Positions 41,854 to 53,560 of a DNA stretch of 64,000 nucleotides are shown here, piece by piece (position 1 is the first letter of the stretch; every line of letters starts with the position of its first letter). Source of the DNA: Adiantum capillus-veneris (Eukaryota; Streptophyta; Polypodiopsida; Polypodiales; Pteridaceae); NCBI GenBank assembly GCA_014529385.2, contig CM043971.1, positions 87,126,840 to 87,190,839 on the forward strand, written 5' to 3'. The translations under genes were made by a program, and so were the position numbers. The notes beneath the pieces were generated by a model. It searched no databases. It was not told where the DNA came from and worked only from the letters and a program-made list of their open reading frames with translations.

Positions 41854-42058
41854 GTATAGATTGAGATAGACATCTTTAGTGCATCAGCTCCCATAGAAGA
41901 TGAGAGATTAACTACTGATTTTTTCTAGGAACTCTATTGTAAAACTCTTTTTATTAGTCTACAATATTTGATAGATTCGTTGAGTTGTGTTGCAGCTTTG
42001 TTTTTTTGTTATTTGTAAACTAACATATTTTATCTGTGTTATTTATGTATCTATAGCC

Positions 42059-42448
42059 ATGGCCGATGACGATGATACATACTCTCTTAGTTTTAGTTTT
42101 CATGTCACTCCGGCCGGCATATTGTCAGTCGAGAAGATAGGCTCCTTTTTGACACAATTCACACCAGAGCAGATTAGTTACGCACGTAACCATTGGGCAA
42201 CTGATTCCTCTAGACCTGCTATCACCACCCCTATGCCTAGGAATAGTGTGCCCCCTGCACCGATTGGCCCCACACCTCAATCGAGTATGCCCTCTACACC
42301 AACGGTTGGTTTATCTTCGAGACAAGATATGCGTCGTTCTAGAGACGGTGGTTGTTATGGTAGCGGTTCTACCGATGCGTCCACACCATCTAGAGAGCAT
42401 TCACCACTCTCTTCAGTAGATAGTTCACTTATTGGCACATCACGGTAG
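42059..42448 (+). pseudogene. CACTA second ORF, N-terminal part
   Basis: From ATG 42059 (MADDDDTYSLSFSFHVTP), 129 codons, with a short N-terminal ITQFTPEQISYARNHW-like helix and a long Pro/Ser/Thr-rich linker (about residues 55-125). The position corresponds to the TNPA-like accessory protein of CACTA elements, which binds subterminal repeats. No firm domain is seen in this half. The open sequence extends upstream to 41987 but the Met at 42059 has the better start context. Confidence 0.55.
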
Positions 42449-42479
42449 ACCTTGGGGATCCTAGCAAGGATAACAAGAG

Positions 42480-43075
42480 TAGGGATGGGACTGTTGTGGC
42501 GGATAGGATAGGAAAGGCCATGCGAGAGAGGATTTGACAGGTCTGGATGAAAGAAAGAATTACATCGTTGAGGCCATTCACAGAGAGTACAAGCCGGCAG
42601 AGGGGTACGATCCAGTATCGAATGAGTGGATTTTGAGCATGGTGATTGCAAATGTCACATCGTCGGTCAGAGATGAGAGACAGGTACAGGGAGGACAATC
42701 CAAACCCGGCATGGTTGGACACAGAGGAGTGGGCGGGGATTGCACGAAAGAAACAAGATAATCCTGAGAGATTTCAACAGGCAAAGAGATGCAGCCAGAG
42801 CACGTTTGGAGTTTGTTGGAGCATCACATCTTGGAAGTGGAGGCTACGATACACTTCGGCATGAGTTTGTAAGTATTATATGTATGCTTCAAATTGTCAA
42901 AAATGTATATGTTATTTGAAGATTTATCTAATGATTAAACCATAATTTTGCAGGAAGTTGTCATGAAGTGCCCTCCGACCCACCGAGGGGAGACGTATGG
43001 GTACAAACATGGACTTCTGGCCCTTTTGATCGAGCTTGCAGGAGGAGGGAGAGGCCGTCGTCTGGGAGGCATTAC
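42480..43075 (+). pseudogene. CACTA second ORF, transposase-24-like region
   Basis: Fragments in several frames: LDERKNYIVEAIHREYKPAEG, RYREDNPNPAWLDTEEWAGIARKKQDNPERFQQAKRCSQ (the typical plant transposase-24 pattern W...W...S..F...S...K.NR), then EVVMKCPPTHRGETYG. An intron-like gap, with GTAAGTATT near 42866 and TTTTGCAG near 42954, may separate the last two. Confidence 0.72.
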
Positions 43076-43189
43076 CATGAGGGTGACATCCGCCATATAT
43101 GTTGTTTTTTGTAGTTGTGGTCTTCTTGATACAGTTATACTCATTCATTGTATACATGTACAGTTTCACGATTATCTTTAGGATTTTGC

Positions 43190-43560
43190 GTTCCCTTTAC
43201 GATTATGATTTTACAATTATGGTTATGCACAAAGATTATGGTTATGGTTATGGTATGGTTATGGTTTTGCAATTATGGTATGGCACAGAGGTTATGGTCA
43301 TGGTTTGGAAATCAAGTTATGGTTATGATTTTGCAATGATTGTATGGCAATCATGGTACAATTAGGGTTTAACAATCAAGTTATGGTTATGGTTTTGCAA
43401 TGATGGTATGTCAATCATGGTATGGTTATGGTTTGACAATCAAATTATGGTTAATTATGGTTATGGTTTTGTAATGATGGTATGGCTGTTATGGTTATGG
43501 TATGACAAGCAAGTTATGGTTATGGTTATGGTTATGGTATGGCAAGTGGGTTATGTTTAT
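43190..43560. repeat. TTATGG minisatellite inside the CACTA element
   Basis: Repeats of TTATGGTTATGGTTTTGCAATGATGGTATGGCAATCATGGTATGG and shorter TTATGG units. The Tyr/Gly/Met-rich open stretches here are repeat artefacts. Confidence 0.85.
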
Positions 43561-43859
43561 GCTTTTGCAGTTTTCGAATCATGTTTTAATTATGGCTATA
43601 AAATCTTCATGTCGTTGTGTCTATGGTTTGGGAGTTGATGTTATGGGTATGCTTTTGGGAGCTTGCCACGATTAAGCTTTTGATTTTGTGGTTTTGTTCT
43701 TCTTACAATTTTGTTAATTTGTATACACTCGCTCTTTAGCATCAAGCTACAGGTGGAGTGCGGTTGCTTGTGCACTCTTCCTTTGGATAGAGAGGGTTGT
43801 TTTTTGTTGCTGTAGTACATGCAGCATCAGTTCCCAGACCTCTCTGTCCAATAAAAAAA

Positions 43860-44114
43860 ATCAGGTTTTACCATCGGTATAGATATTGATATAGGCATCA
43901 AAATAGCCGTCAGTATAGTAGAATATCCGACGCATATACAAGCAGTCATTCCAATGCTTTTTTCATTGCGTATTCCGACGTTTAATATATCGGTGCATAT
44001 ATCGACAATACGATACAAACATTTATTTAGATGCTTATTCCAATGCATTTTAGTTTTAAAACTGGCTTTGATTCGTCAGTATCCGTGTCGATTTTCATGC
44101 GGCGTGTTGTAGTA
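43860..44114. repeat. CACTA subterminal repeats and right terminus
   Basis: Words such as CATCGGTATAGATATTGATATAGGC, CCGTCAGTATAGTAGAATATCCGACGC and TTCCGACGTTTAATATATCGGTGC lie in both orientations, as is usual for subterminal transposase-binding sites. The end reads GCGGCGTGTTGTAGTA. Confidence 0.7.
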
Positions 44115-44139
44115 ATATATCTTTGGTAGGCCATTAAGG

Positions 44140-44900
44140 ACAACTCCAAAAGTGACCCATGGAATATCCCATCTTATGGCCAAAGGGCCATAGGCCATGT
44201 GTTTGATATAGATGTGCATTAGATTTGCACCCCACCAAATTAGCTTCACATGAATCCTACTCTATGGCTAAAGGGCCATAAGTCACACATTGAACATAGA
44301 AGTGCGATAATTTTTCACTTCACTAAAGTGCCTCATGAGATACCCTAACCTATTGCCAAAGGGTTGTAGGCCACTCATTTAGTGAAATACATACAATAGG
44401 GTTGTAGGTGTTCACAATATGTATTTACTCCTTTGCCCTTTTTTAAAATTACTCAAGGAGTAGCCTGCCCTATGGCCAATGGGCCATCGGTAACACATTC
44501 AACATGCAATGTTGTGCATTGTTCCCCCCTCCCAATAAGAATTATTCAAGGGATAGTCTACCATGTGGAATGGCCTAGAGGTCACACATTCAACACATGA
44601 TGTTGTGTAGTACATTTTAATAGCTGGCCACAATGCATTACTGTTTTAAAGTTGGTCAATGGGCCACTCATTGAATATTAGATTTTGTCCATAATGCATC
44701 ATCCCTCTAAGGTGACTCATGAGATATCCCAGCAAGATCCTAGCCTATGGCCAAATTTCCATAGGCCATGCATTCTATACACGATGTCTAGTAGGTTACA
44801 TAACTTCACATAATTAATCACTCTTTAAAAGTGACTTAAGGATTATTCTACCCTATTGCTACAATGAGATATAAGGACTTCCACTTAACTTTATCTACTA
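44140..44900. repeat. Degenerate tandem repeats of about 90-120 bp
   Basis: Landmark phrases recur: CTATGGCCAAAGGGCCATAGG, GTCACACATTGAACATAGAAGTG, CACATTCAACATGCAATG and GAGATACCCTAACCTATTG, at about 44170, 44265, 44350, 44470, 44560 and 44650. Unit length varies. It is not coding; origin unknown. Confidence 0.65.
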
Positions 44901-45625
44901 TAAATCTACTTAAATTGTATCACATACTAAGGTGAAAGATCCATAACCTATACCACATAGCATAAAAGTTATACAAATTTATTGATATTTTTGTCCACCA
45001 TAAGAGTGACCTTCAAATTGAATATCAAAAGATGAGATTTCTCATAGGGTTGGGTTGCTTTACAAGGTGAAGTATAATGAATCAAGGACACACACTTTGG
45101 AACTTACATGAGGCCTATGGCCATTGACTATAGGACATCCTTTGAAACATTTTTCCTAGCTACATGTACATTCTTGTATATTCCCGAAAGATAATCAGAT
45201 GGAAAACCTTAGACTAGAGGATAGTAGCCCCCCCTTCTGAAACATATTAAATTCACTAATTGAATTCTAGCTGCACTTTTACTTTAAGATATCATGTTTG
45301 TGCACATGCCTAATTATTGTTAAGAGGAACCCAAATTTAGAATATCTTGGCTTTTTCTGAGCTTCAAGATATTCTAGCTAGGCTTATCAATTTGTTTAGC
45401 TAAGAAAAATGTTGTTTAAAAATGATAAGCAAGTAGCATAAACTGTCTCTAAACACCATATAGATTCTTTTAAACAAGCTATCCATTGTGAAATCGTTGG
45501 AGATAAATTGTTTATGTTTCCCAAATTTCCTAAAATAGTGTAAAATACTTACAGTCCATGAATCGAAAAATTTCCTGCTAAGTAATCATGGCACGCTAGC
45601 TTTGCCACTATGTCAATTTTAACAT

Positions 45626-45627
<2 letters not shown>
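44901..45627. other. No recognised feature
   Basis: AT-rich sequence of about 730 bp with no supported gene, repeat or RNA. Confidence 0.5.

Positions 45628-45669
<42 letters not shown>
45628..45669. repeat. (CT)n microsatellite
   Basis: About 20 CT units. The nearby minus-strand ORF with repeated Arg-Glu residues comes from this run. Confidence 0.95.
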
Positions 45670-45672
<3 letters not shown>

Positions 45673-45976
45673 AACCTGAAGGAAACTGGCACTTGAACTT
45701 GATTCTCTTGGCAGGGTGTGCAAGGTGTCTGCTGGTGTAGCTTGTGCAAACAGTTGCTATGAGGATCTCCAGCGTTCAATGGTAGCCGCCAAGAATAGTG
45801 CTGTGTACAATTGCTGATGGACAACTTGAAGTGCTTTTGTCCTCTTTGTTTCTTGCACGGGTAACTGCGCCGGGCGAACTGGTCGCAGTTCCTTCGAGTT
45901 TACCTTGATAGTCAGCAACACTTCAAATCCTTTGAAAGCTGGATTTCAAAGTGCATTGCAAGAAATGATGAATGCT

Positions 45977-46198
45977 CTACACATTTTCCACCCAAAAACT
46001 ACATTGATCTCTCTGGAATTTCTGATGAACACTTTTGATGGGCATTAGCTTCCCTCTCATTACACACCAACCCACATAAGTTTCCTGCTTAAACAATTCT
46101 ACTAGAGATCCAGTTGAAGCAAACACACAAACCAAAGCCACAATCCAAAAGCAACGCTGCATTGAAATGAGAAAACCAACCTTCATGCTTAATCGCAC
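45977..46198 (-). CDS. Small ORF with signal-peptide-like start, unknown
   Basis: 73 codons. The start (MRLSMKVGFLISMQRCFWIVALVCVFASTGSL) has a hydrophobic core with a plausible cleavage region near residues 28-32, resembling a signal peptide. The rest is Cys-containing but matches no family I know. It lies 190 bp downstream of the kinase pseudogene on the same strand. It could be a chance ORF or the first exon of a decayed secreted or receptor protein. Confidence 0.3.
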   Translation of the reverse strand: MRLSMKVGFLISMQRCFWIVALVCVFASTGSLVELFKQETYVGWCVMRGKLMPIKSVHQKFQRDQCSFWVENV

Positions 46199-46384
46199 AT
46201 ATCATCTATGGGATAAAAGGGGATCTGATGATAACATATGATCGGTGCTGAGAAGGATGGAAGATGAATCCATGGTTGTGTCTCCAAGAAATGCTAGATG
46301 GTATTTATATGGAGTAGCAGAACATATAAGCTCATCAAAGGATATTTGACATGGCTTTCCTTGTCTCACATACGACAATGCTTA

Positions 46385-47301
46385 AGAACATCTGTCATTG
46401 ATGGACGATCCGCAGGAGGTCGCCTCGCACAAGACATTGCAATGACCAACACACTGTATATCTCATGTTTTAACTTCTCATCTGCCAATTCCTTGGTTAG
46501 AGCTGGATTGATCACATCGATCCAGTCTCATGCGAAATGCAGCTTGCACCCACAAAGTCATGCTTGTAGCCTCAGCAAAGGCATCACTCATTGGCCGTTT
46601 TCTTGTGAGCATCTCCAAAGCTGTAAACATCCCCTTTAGCAGTAATTTTTCCACCATATGCATACTCTGTTGCAGAGAATCATTCCAAAAAATATCCAAA
46701 GTGTCAATCATTGTATCCAACACATAATGGAAGAGCATCATATACACATTTTAAATACATACATGTGTGTGTGTGTGTGTACACACACTTTTTTTGTATG
46801 TGCACATATAAAATACATACATGTGCTCATGCCCACCCACATACACCCCAAGACACATGTATCTATTATTACCTAGTGCCACATATCCAAACGACCAATA
46901 GCCACTTGGAAACGATGATCCCAACTCAACACACATCCATCCTTGTGTAGATGTGCCCCAGATCTCCATTCGGAATATACTCTAGTATCAAGCACTTGAT
47001 ATGCGCCGTGGAAAGAGTGCCAAGGATTCTCACCAGATTTCTATGGCGTATTTGGCCTAAGACAGTGAATTCTACTACTTTGGCCTTCTTGGTGGTTGAG
47101 GTTATGCAGCTTCTTGACAACAACTACCATGTTGTTACTTAAAATACCTTTGTACACAGTGCAAGATCCGCCTCTGCCAAGAATATTAGCATCACTGAAA
47201 TTATTCGTCACTCTCAAACGCTCTTTGAGAGATAAACTGACTTGCTTGTCAAAAGTCTGGACAGATGCTGGCTGGCCTGCTTTTTTCCTTTTTAGAACCA
47301 A
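46385..47301 (-). pseudogene. LRR receptor-like kinase fragment, degenerate
   Basis: The minus strand has LSLKERLRVTNNFSDANILGRGGSCTVYKGILSNNMVVVVKKLHNL (47041-47301), the start of a kinase domain with glycine loop GRGGSCTVYKG and the VVKK lysine. Next, in another frame, comes FTVLGQIRHRNLVRILGTLSTAHIKCLILEYIPNGDL (46926-47123). The catalytic loop and activation segment are missing. The C-lobe resumes with EMLTRKRPMSDAFAEATSMTLWVQAAF (46478-46650), a frameshift near 46530, then INPALTKELADEKLKHEIY and CARRPPADRPSMTDVLKHC, ending about 46385. A (TG)n-rich tract (46760-46840) lies in the gap. The pattern is that of plant LRR-RLKs of the FLS2/EFR-like group; extracellular LRRs were not found. 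No active kinase is possible. Confidence 0.82.
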
Positions 47302-48392
47302 GTACCATTATCGGGGGTAATTTGTGCGGTTAGGGAGCCGAGTCAGCACAGGGCTGCTTGCTGTGGGAAACAGTTAGAGAGAGATGCACAACACAAGAGA
47401 ATATAGTACAAAAGTCGCTTATGGAAACCTTAAACCGAAATATTAAATAAACTCAAAAGCTGAATACAAAAGACTTGACCGTCACAATAGGCCCACTGTG
47501 CTCTTAAAGCCGTCGAGATCTTGAGCGGAAGCACAAACACCAAAGCCTTATTTGCTTCAGTCTCCTTCCCTTGCTCTTCCCGATCACCTTCACGTGCACT
47601 CACTTTGTCGTCGCTTGCTTCGGTCTTCTTTTAACTCAAACAATCCTGTGAAAACTACTTCTCCTTCGCCATAGCTCTCAAATCCATCCGGCTACCGCCG
47701 GTTCGTCCTCTCCAAAAGCAACTCAGTGGCTCAACTCCTTGCTTCAACCACCGCATGTGCTTCAAGTCTCGTGCAATTTGTAATCAAGCTTTCTGTTTAT
47801 TGCAAGAAAAAAAATCCCTTTCGAACTCCTCATCTACCAATTGTCTGATCTGATCTCTGAAAAACACCTCCTATATGCTCCATGAGATCGCTTCAAAGCA
47901 TGGCTCCCTGCTCTCTAACTGCTTGACACGACAGCCCGCCCTCAGAACCTGCCCAACGACCCCAACCAAGGTGGCCTCCTGAGTCCTGACCTCATGTCGA
48001 TTGCTCTTCAAAACTCTATTATTAAGCCGACTGTCTCCAATTGCTTCTATAGAGCATGGCAAGCTCCTCGCTCTTTGTCGACCCACTTCGTCAGCTTGTT
48101 GCTACCCGTCAATGCTCTCCTTGGCCTCAGCAGCAGCTGCGAGCTCCTTCGTTGAAGCTCTACAGCCTTGGCCTCGGCATGAAGCCTTGCATCAAAAGCT
48201 CGTCATCAGCCTCTCGTCCCTGCTTCGGGCTCACACATCATAACTCTGTATTCTGACGACCACTCTCTACTTTGCGACTTCCTCAGTAGAGTACGCCGTC
48301 CTCCTCAACAACATAGGCTTCATCTGCTCATCGGTGGCTCCTCTGTAGCAGTCCCTGGCATTTTTCCCCCCCTCAACTGCTCGTCCGCCACC
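47302..48392. other. Unassigned region, no supported gene
   Basis: GC-richer than its surroundings. A plus-strand ORF of 80 codons at 48001-48243 and its shadows have no recognised motif. May be host flank of Copia-1 or old repeat. Confidence 0.5.
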
Positions 48393-48396
48393 AGTA

Positions 48397-48701
48397 TGTG
48401 AACTTGAGTACTATATAGAAGATAGAGTGAGAGAGAGAGAGTGAGAGAGGAGAGAAGGAGAGAGTAGACAGAGAGATGGAGGTAGAGAAGAGAGAGAGGT
48501 GGGAGAGAGAAGGCAAGAGGGAGCTGACACCAAGTAGAGGGGGAAATTCGAATTTGAATTGCATACAACAGCTGCTTGGGAACAATACAAGGGGAGTTCC
48601 TTTTATAGGCTTGGATAAGCAATCTAGCCGTTGTAGGGATAAGGTATCTGTGGTGAGGTTTGAACTCCGCTTAGGTGTAAAGTGCACTTGCACTTTTGAC
48701 A
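48397..48701 (-). repeat. 3' LTR of Copia-1 (305 bp)
   Basis: Plus-strand start TGTGAACTTGAG and end TTTTGACA; coding-strand TGTCAAAAGTG...AAGTTCACA. It has a TATA-type box (CTATAAAAGGAA on the minus strand) near 48599-48607 and a GA-rich tract. The partner covers 48397-48645. Confidence 0.93.
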
Positions 48702-48715
48702 TCCCTCCTCAAACC
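48702..48715 (-). other. Polypurine tract of Copia-1
   Basis: The minus strand reads GGTTTGAGGAGGGA before the LTR start TGTCAAAAG. Confidence 0.8.
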
Positions 48716-48820
48716 GAAATCATAATAGAAAGCATAGAGCATTTGTGAGTAGATCCCCCCTCAAATGCGAATACAAAATAAAACCATGTTGAAATACATT
48801 GAGTGTTGTTGAAGATGAAG

Positions 48821-51800
48821 CTAGGTAGCTTCCAAACCGGCTCTTGCTGAGCAAAGAATGTGTTTTTCAGGAGGAACTGCCTTGGTAAGAAAATCGGCAA
48901 CATTCTCTGTGATAGAGATGTATTTGAGGTGGATGAAGTTGTCTTCTACTAGTTCTTTGATGAAGTGATACGCGAGCTTGATGTGCTTTGTGCGCTTGGT
49001 AAGCTGAGGACTCTTTGCCATTGCAATTGCTGACTGATTGTCGCAATGTAGAATGATTGGCGGAGTGGCACATGGAATCGGCAATTCTTCTAGGAGTTGG
49101 TGAAGCCACAATGCTTCACGAGCAGCAAGGGATGCTGCTATATACTCTGCCTCGGCAGATGATAGAGCAAGTGAAGTCTAGCGCTTGCTTCGCCAAGAAA
49201 TAGCACCTCCTGCAAGAAGAAATACATGCCCAGAGATGCTATGCATATTCGGGTCTTGGCCGGCCCAGTCGGCATCAACAAAACCTTTGATTTGCAGTGG
49301 TGATGAGTGGTGCAGACTATAATATGTGAGAGAATGATGGCGAGTGTGGTGTAAGTAGCGCAGTGATCTCTTGGCAGCGAGACCATGGCATTTGTGAGGT
49401 GCCTTCATATGGCGAGATAATACATGACCTGTAAAGCTAATGTCAAGTCTTGTGCATGATATGAGATACCTTTGTTGGCCAATTAAGCGAGCGTAGGGAA
49501 AGCTTGACATAGAATAAGTATCATCATCAGATGGTGGCATAGAAGTGAATAATTTATGCTTGACAAGTAGTGGTGTAGAGAGTTGTGCACTAGAAGAGAG
49601 AAGACCATACTCACCCAATATGTCTTCAATGTATTTCCGCTGTGAAAGCTTGATGAATCTGCCATTTGGATCCCAGTTGACCTCTATGCCCAAGCAGTAG
49701 GTCATAGGGCCGTTGTCATGGACTGGGAATTCTTCCATGAACATTTCCACAACATGTGAGACATATGTCTCATCACTAGAAATGATAGGAATATCATCGA
49801 CATAGACACCAATGATTTCCCATCCATGAAAGAGAGTGTGATAGAATAAGTTTGGGTCAAAAGTGCATTGAACCCATCCCCATTTGAAAAGAAAGGCATG
49901 CAAGCGCTTGAACCATTGTCGTGCAGACTGCTTGAGACCGTATATAGGCTTATGTAGCTTGCATACATAGATAGTGGGATCATCACAATAGAAGTAGGGT
50001 GGTTGAGTCATATAAATGACTTCATCTAGCCATCCATGTAAAAATGCAATGCGAATGTCAATGTGGTGAAGAGGAATGTCAAAGAAAGTGTCTAATGCAA
50101 CAAGTATGAGAAATGAGGTGATACCCATGACAGGAGAGTAAGTATCAGTGAAATCTATACCATGTTGTTGCGTATAGCCCTTCGCGACAAGCCTTGCTTT
50201 GTAGTGTTTGACAGAACCGTTGGGGCGATGCTTCTTCTTGAGAATCCATCGGCAACCGATGACATTGGCGTCGTCGGGCCTAGGCGTGATAGTCCAAGTT
50301 TGAGCTTCTTTATGTGCTTGAAGCTCTTCCTTCATGGCTTCAATCCATTGATCGCCTTCAGTAGAGGCAATGGTGTCTTCGACTGAGAGTGTATTCTCTT
50401 CGAGCGGGTCGGGGATGTTGATGGAGAGGTCTTCTTCTTCTTGAAGCAAGAATGAGGCGAATGATGTTTCTTCGTAGATGGCTTCCAGAGAGCGGTGTCA
50501 AGGGCGAAGGGGAGGTGAGATCCCTTCATCATCCATTGGGGCTGATCCGGAGGGTCGATTAGAGTATTGATTAGATGCCTTGAGAGCTGAGGATGAAGAG
50601 GAAATGGTGATGGGATTGATGGTGTTTCTACGAGTAGTAGAAGTAGGCGGGGGGGAGAAGGAGGATGATACGACAATAGGTGTGTGTGCCATGCTTAGAG
50701 GCGAGGAAGGAGAAGCTGAGGGGCTGAATTGAGAGCTGTTTGGGGACGTTTTTGATTGATGTAAGGGGCTGATGTTGCTTGGAGCAGGAGATGGTGCTAT
50801 GGAGCTTGAGAGTTGGAGCTTATGAGGAGAGGAATAGCTTCAGACAGAGGGCTGAAATGGTGTGTGTGTGTGTGTGTGGACTTCTTGGAGTGTGCTTGAG
50901 AGAGGGAAAGAATGTGTGTGTATGCCAAGAATAGGCGCATGTTGATGAGGAGCAGGTAGCGCTACAGGTTGGGGTATGGGTTGGCGTTGGTTTATTATGC
51001 GCAATCTGTGAGCATTGGCAGCTTGCAAGTTTAATCTTGTGGGCTTATTAGATTGAATTAATGTGTGCAAGGGTGTATTCACACCATGGTTCATTGATTT
51101 GGTAAGCGTAGTAACCGTAGGGTACTTGCCGGGTATTGTATATGGGGTAGGTAAAAGGGGCTCAATGGTTGATGAGGGCGGAGCATCTCCAGGATGATTA
51201 AAGAGAAGAAATTCACAGAATATTACTGACCTTGAGAACAAAAACTTATTTGTTTTCGAGTCGTAAAGACGATATGCCTTAACGCCATGAGTGTCGCCGT
51301 ATCCGCAGAAGATAGTGTGGATGCTCTTAGGAGAAAATTTGGGTTGAGGACTGGTGAGCAGAGGATATGCCAGGGAACCAAAGATCTTGAGATGGGTTAT
51401 GTTGGGCGGGTGGTTGAACCATAGCTGGTAAGCAGTTTTGTGTGGATTAACTGATGAGAGGACTCGATTCTGAATGTAGGTTGCGGTAGCTATGGCTTCT
51501 TCCCAGAAAGAAATAGGAAGTCGAGCGAGGGCTAGCATTGAGCGAGCAGCTTCGACTAAAGTGCGATTCTTGCGCTCGGCGACTCCATTTTGCTGAGGGT
51601 GATTCGGAATTGTAAATTCCCGTCGAATGCCATTTGATACACAATATTGTTGAAACTTGTTGCTTTTGTATTCCCCACCATTGTCTGTCCTTAGTGCCTT
51701 GATTTTGCGATCAAGTTGTGTCTCCACGGCATCTTTGAAAGCCAGAAATTTGAAAAATGTTACAGCTTTATCTGCCAAGAAATAGACATGAGTGTACCTT

Positions 51801-53470
51801 GTATAGTCGTCGATGAAGATTAGGAAGTATTTGTTGCCAGTGAGTGATTGTGTCTGCATTGGGCCGCACAAATCCGAGTGGATGAGCTCAAGAGGTTGAG
51901 CTGTATGGGATTTGGACCTTGGAAACTTGAAATGCTTAGCTTTGCCCAATACGCATGCTTCACAAAATGTAATTGGTGTAATTGTGGTTGGCAAACCTAC
52001 CACTAGCTCCTTCTACTGCATATCTTTGAGCAATTGTTGTGAGACATGACCTAGCCTGTAGTGCCAAGTAAGTATCTCCTCTTGCTTAGGAGAATTGATG
52101 ACTGTTGAAAGTGCTTTGTCTTGGTCTTTACTAGAGCCGAGAGGATACAAGCGTCCTTCCTTGGGGCAAGATATAGAGAAAGTCTTGTGATTTGTGTCAA
52201 TTGTATGCAGGATGCACTTATCATGCGTGAAAGACACTGTAATGCCCTTTGAGGTGAGCTCTCCTACTGAGATCAGATCCTGCTTTAGACCAGGTACATA
52301 GTATACCTTGTCTAAGTGAGCTATAGTGCCATTTGGTAGGGTAATGGCAACAGTGTCATATCCTTTAGCATGTTGAATGTTGCTATCCCCCATGAGGACT
52401 TCAAGTGGGTGTTGAAAAGGAGTGTAGTGTGCATGCCAATCAAAATGATATGTCATGTGATGTGTAGCTCCAGTGTCTAGATACCAAATAGAAGAGTTGT
52501 GATGTGGCTTAGAGGAGCTGAAGCTTGCAGTAAAAAGTTGTATTGAAGTAGGGTTTGTATCACCATCATAGCTTGAAATATTGGTGAAATGAGCATGAGC
52601 TTTGTGATGATAGCCTCCATTCTCTTTATGTCCGTTGAATCCTCCATGATTACCACCATGATGCTTGGTTTTGGACCTGCAGTCCTTGGCAATGTGTCCG
52701 AACTTCTTGCTGTTGTGGCATTGAACTTGACCATGAGGTGCATTTCTAGGGCGGTTAGAACCACCTTTATGCAACTGCCTTGAGTTGTTGTAATGGTGGT
52801 TAGGACCACCTTTTCTGAAATTGATATGAGTGGCTAGAGCCACTGGAGTAGAGCCATTAGACTGGTCTCTCAAAGCTTCTTCCTGATGGATTTTGGATAC
52901 AAGGCCTTGCAATTGCATCTGGGACAGGGCTTGAGTAGTAACAAAGTCTCTCCAGCTTGCGGGTAAAGCCGCCAATAGAAGCATACATTGAAATTTCTCT
53001 GAAATCTCCATTCCAGAGATGAGAACTTCATCTAACAGTGGCTGCCAATTGTCAAGAAACTTGAGTGCAGATTGGCCTACTTGCAGAATATTGTTCCCAA
53101 GCCTCTTGATCAGGGAGGCTTGATAAAAAAGATCAGTGTGCTCATAACTGTTGTTGAAGAACTCCCAAATAGCCTTAGAGGTGGATAGAGTCCACACCAT
53201 TTGGACTTGCCTATCCTCACAATGGAGTATAATCTCCATTTGAGCCGTAATGTCTCTTGAATCCCATGCCGAGTGTAGCTCCGTATCGGAGGCGTACTCG
53301 TCTTCACTTGGTCTTGTTTCATCTCCAGAAACAATCTTCCAGAGGCCAAGTTGCTTCAAATATAGCTCCATTCTCAGCTTCCACACATTGTAATTGTTCC
53401 CATTGAGCTTGTCAATGGTGAAGTACCTTGACTTGGTGGTTGCAACCATAGGTGACGAGGTGCTAGTCAT
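48821..53470 (-). pseudogene. Copia-1 gag-pol polyprotein with in-frame stops
   Basis: One reading frame from the Met at 53470 (the only good Met after the primer site) to 48821. Gag: YFTIDKLNGNNYNVWKLRMELYL; its zinc knuckle reads CHNSKKFGHIAKDC, the second Cys being Ser. Protease: SIWYLDTGATHHMT (D-T-G-A). Pre-integrase: WHYRLGHVSQQLL. Integrase: CEACVLGKAKHFKF, then IHSDLCGPM, LRTDNGGEY and HPQQNGVAERKNRT as the DDE residues. RT: WILKKKHRPNGSVKHYKARLVAKGYTQQHGIDF, and the catalytic IIGVYVDDIPI. RNase H: GFVDADWAG, then (past a stop) HCDNQSAIAMAK, with KYISITENVADFLTKAV at the end. Stops: TAG 52013-52015, TGA 50840-50842, TGA 50498-50500, TAG 49178-49180. Confidence 0.93.
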
Positions 53471-53548
53471 GCTAGTGAGAGATGGGCGTAAAATATGCCG
53501 TTGCTTCAAGAGAAGGCTCGTAGAGTACTTAGGAGCCCAAGTTCTACT

Positions 53549-53560
53549 GCTCTGATACCA
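53549..53560 (-). other. Primer-binding site of Copia-1
   Basis: The minus strand reads TGGTATCAGAGC directly against the 5' LTR. This is the known initiator-methionine-tRNA complement used by most plant copia elements. Confidence 0.95.

Larger units (their letters stand above)
38640..44114 (+). mobile_element. Degenerate CACTA (En/Spm-type) DNA transposon
   Basis: Plus-strand fragments of a TNP2-type transposase, DUF4218 and DUF4216 domains, then a second ORF related to plant transposase-24/TNPA-like proteins, then subterminal repeats and a right end reading GTTGTAGTA (the mirror of a TACTACAAC terminus, one base off CACTACAA). This is the usual order in plant CACTA elements. The left terminus was not found. 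Every coding part has stops or shifts, so it is a fossil. Confidence 0.85.

Noticed and set aside
43099-43638. Tyr/Gly/Met/Val-rich ORFs
   Set aside because: They come from the TTATGG minisatellite in several frames.
48001-48260. Possible small gene in GC-rich sequence
   Set aside because: No domain, no start context of note, and overlapping ORFs in other frames look equally good.
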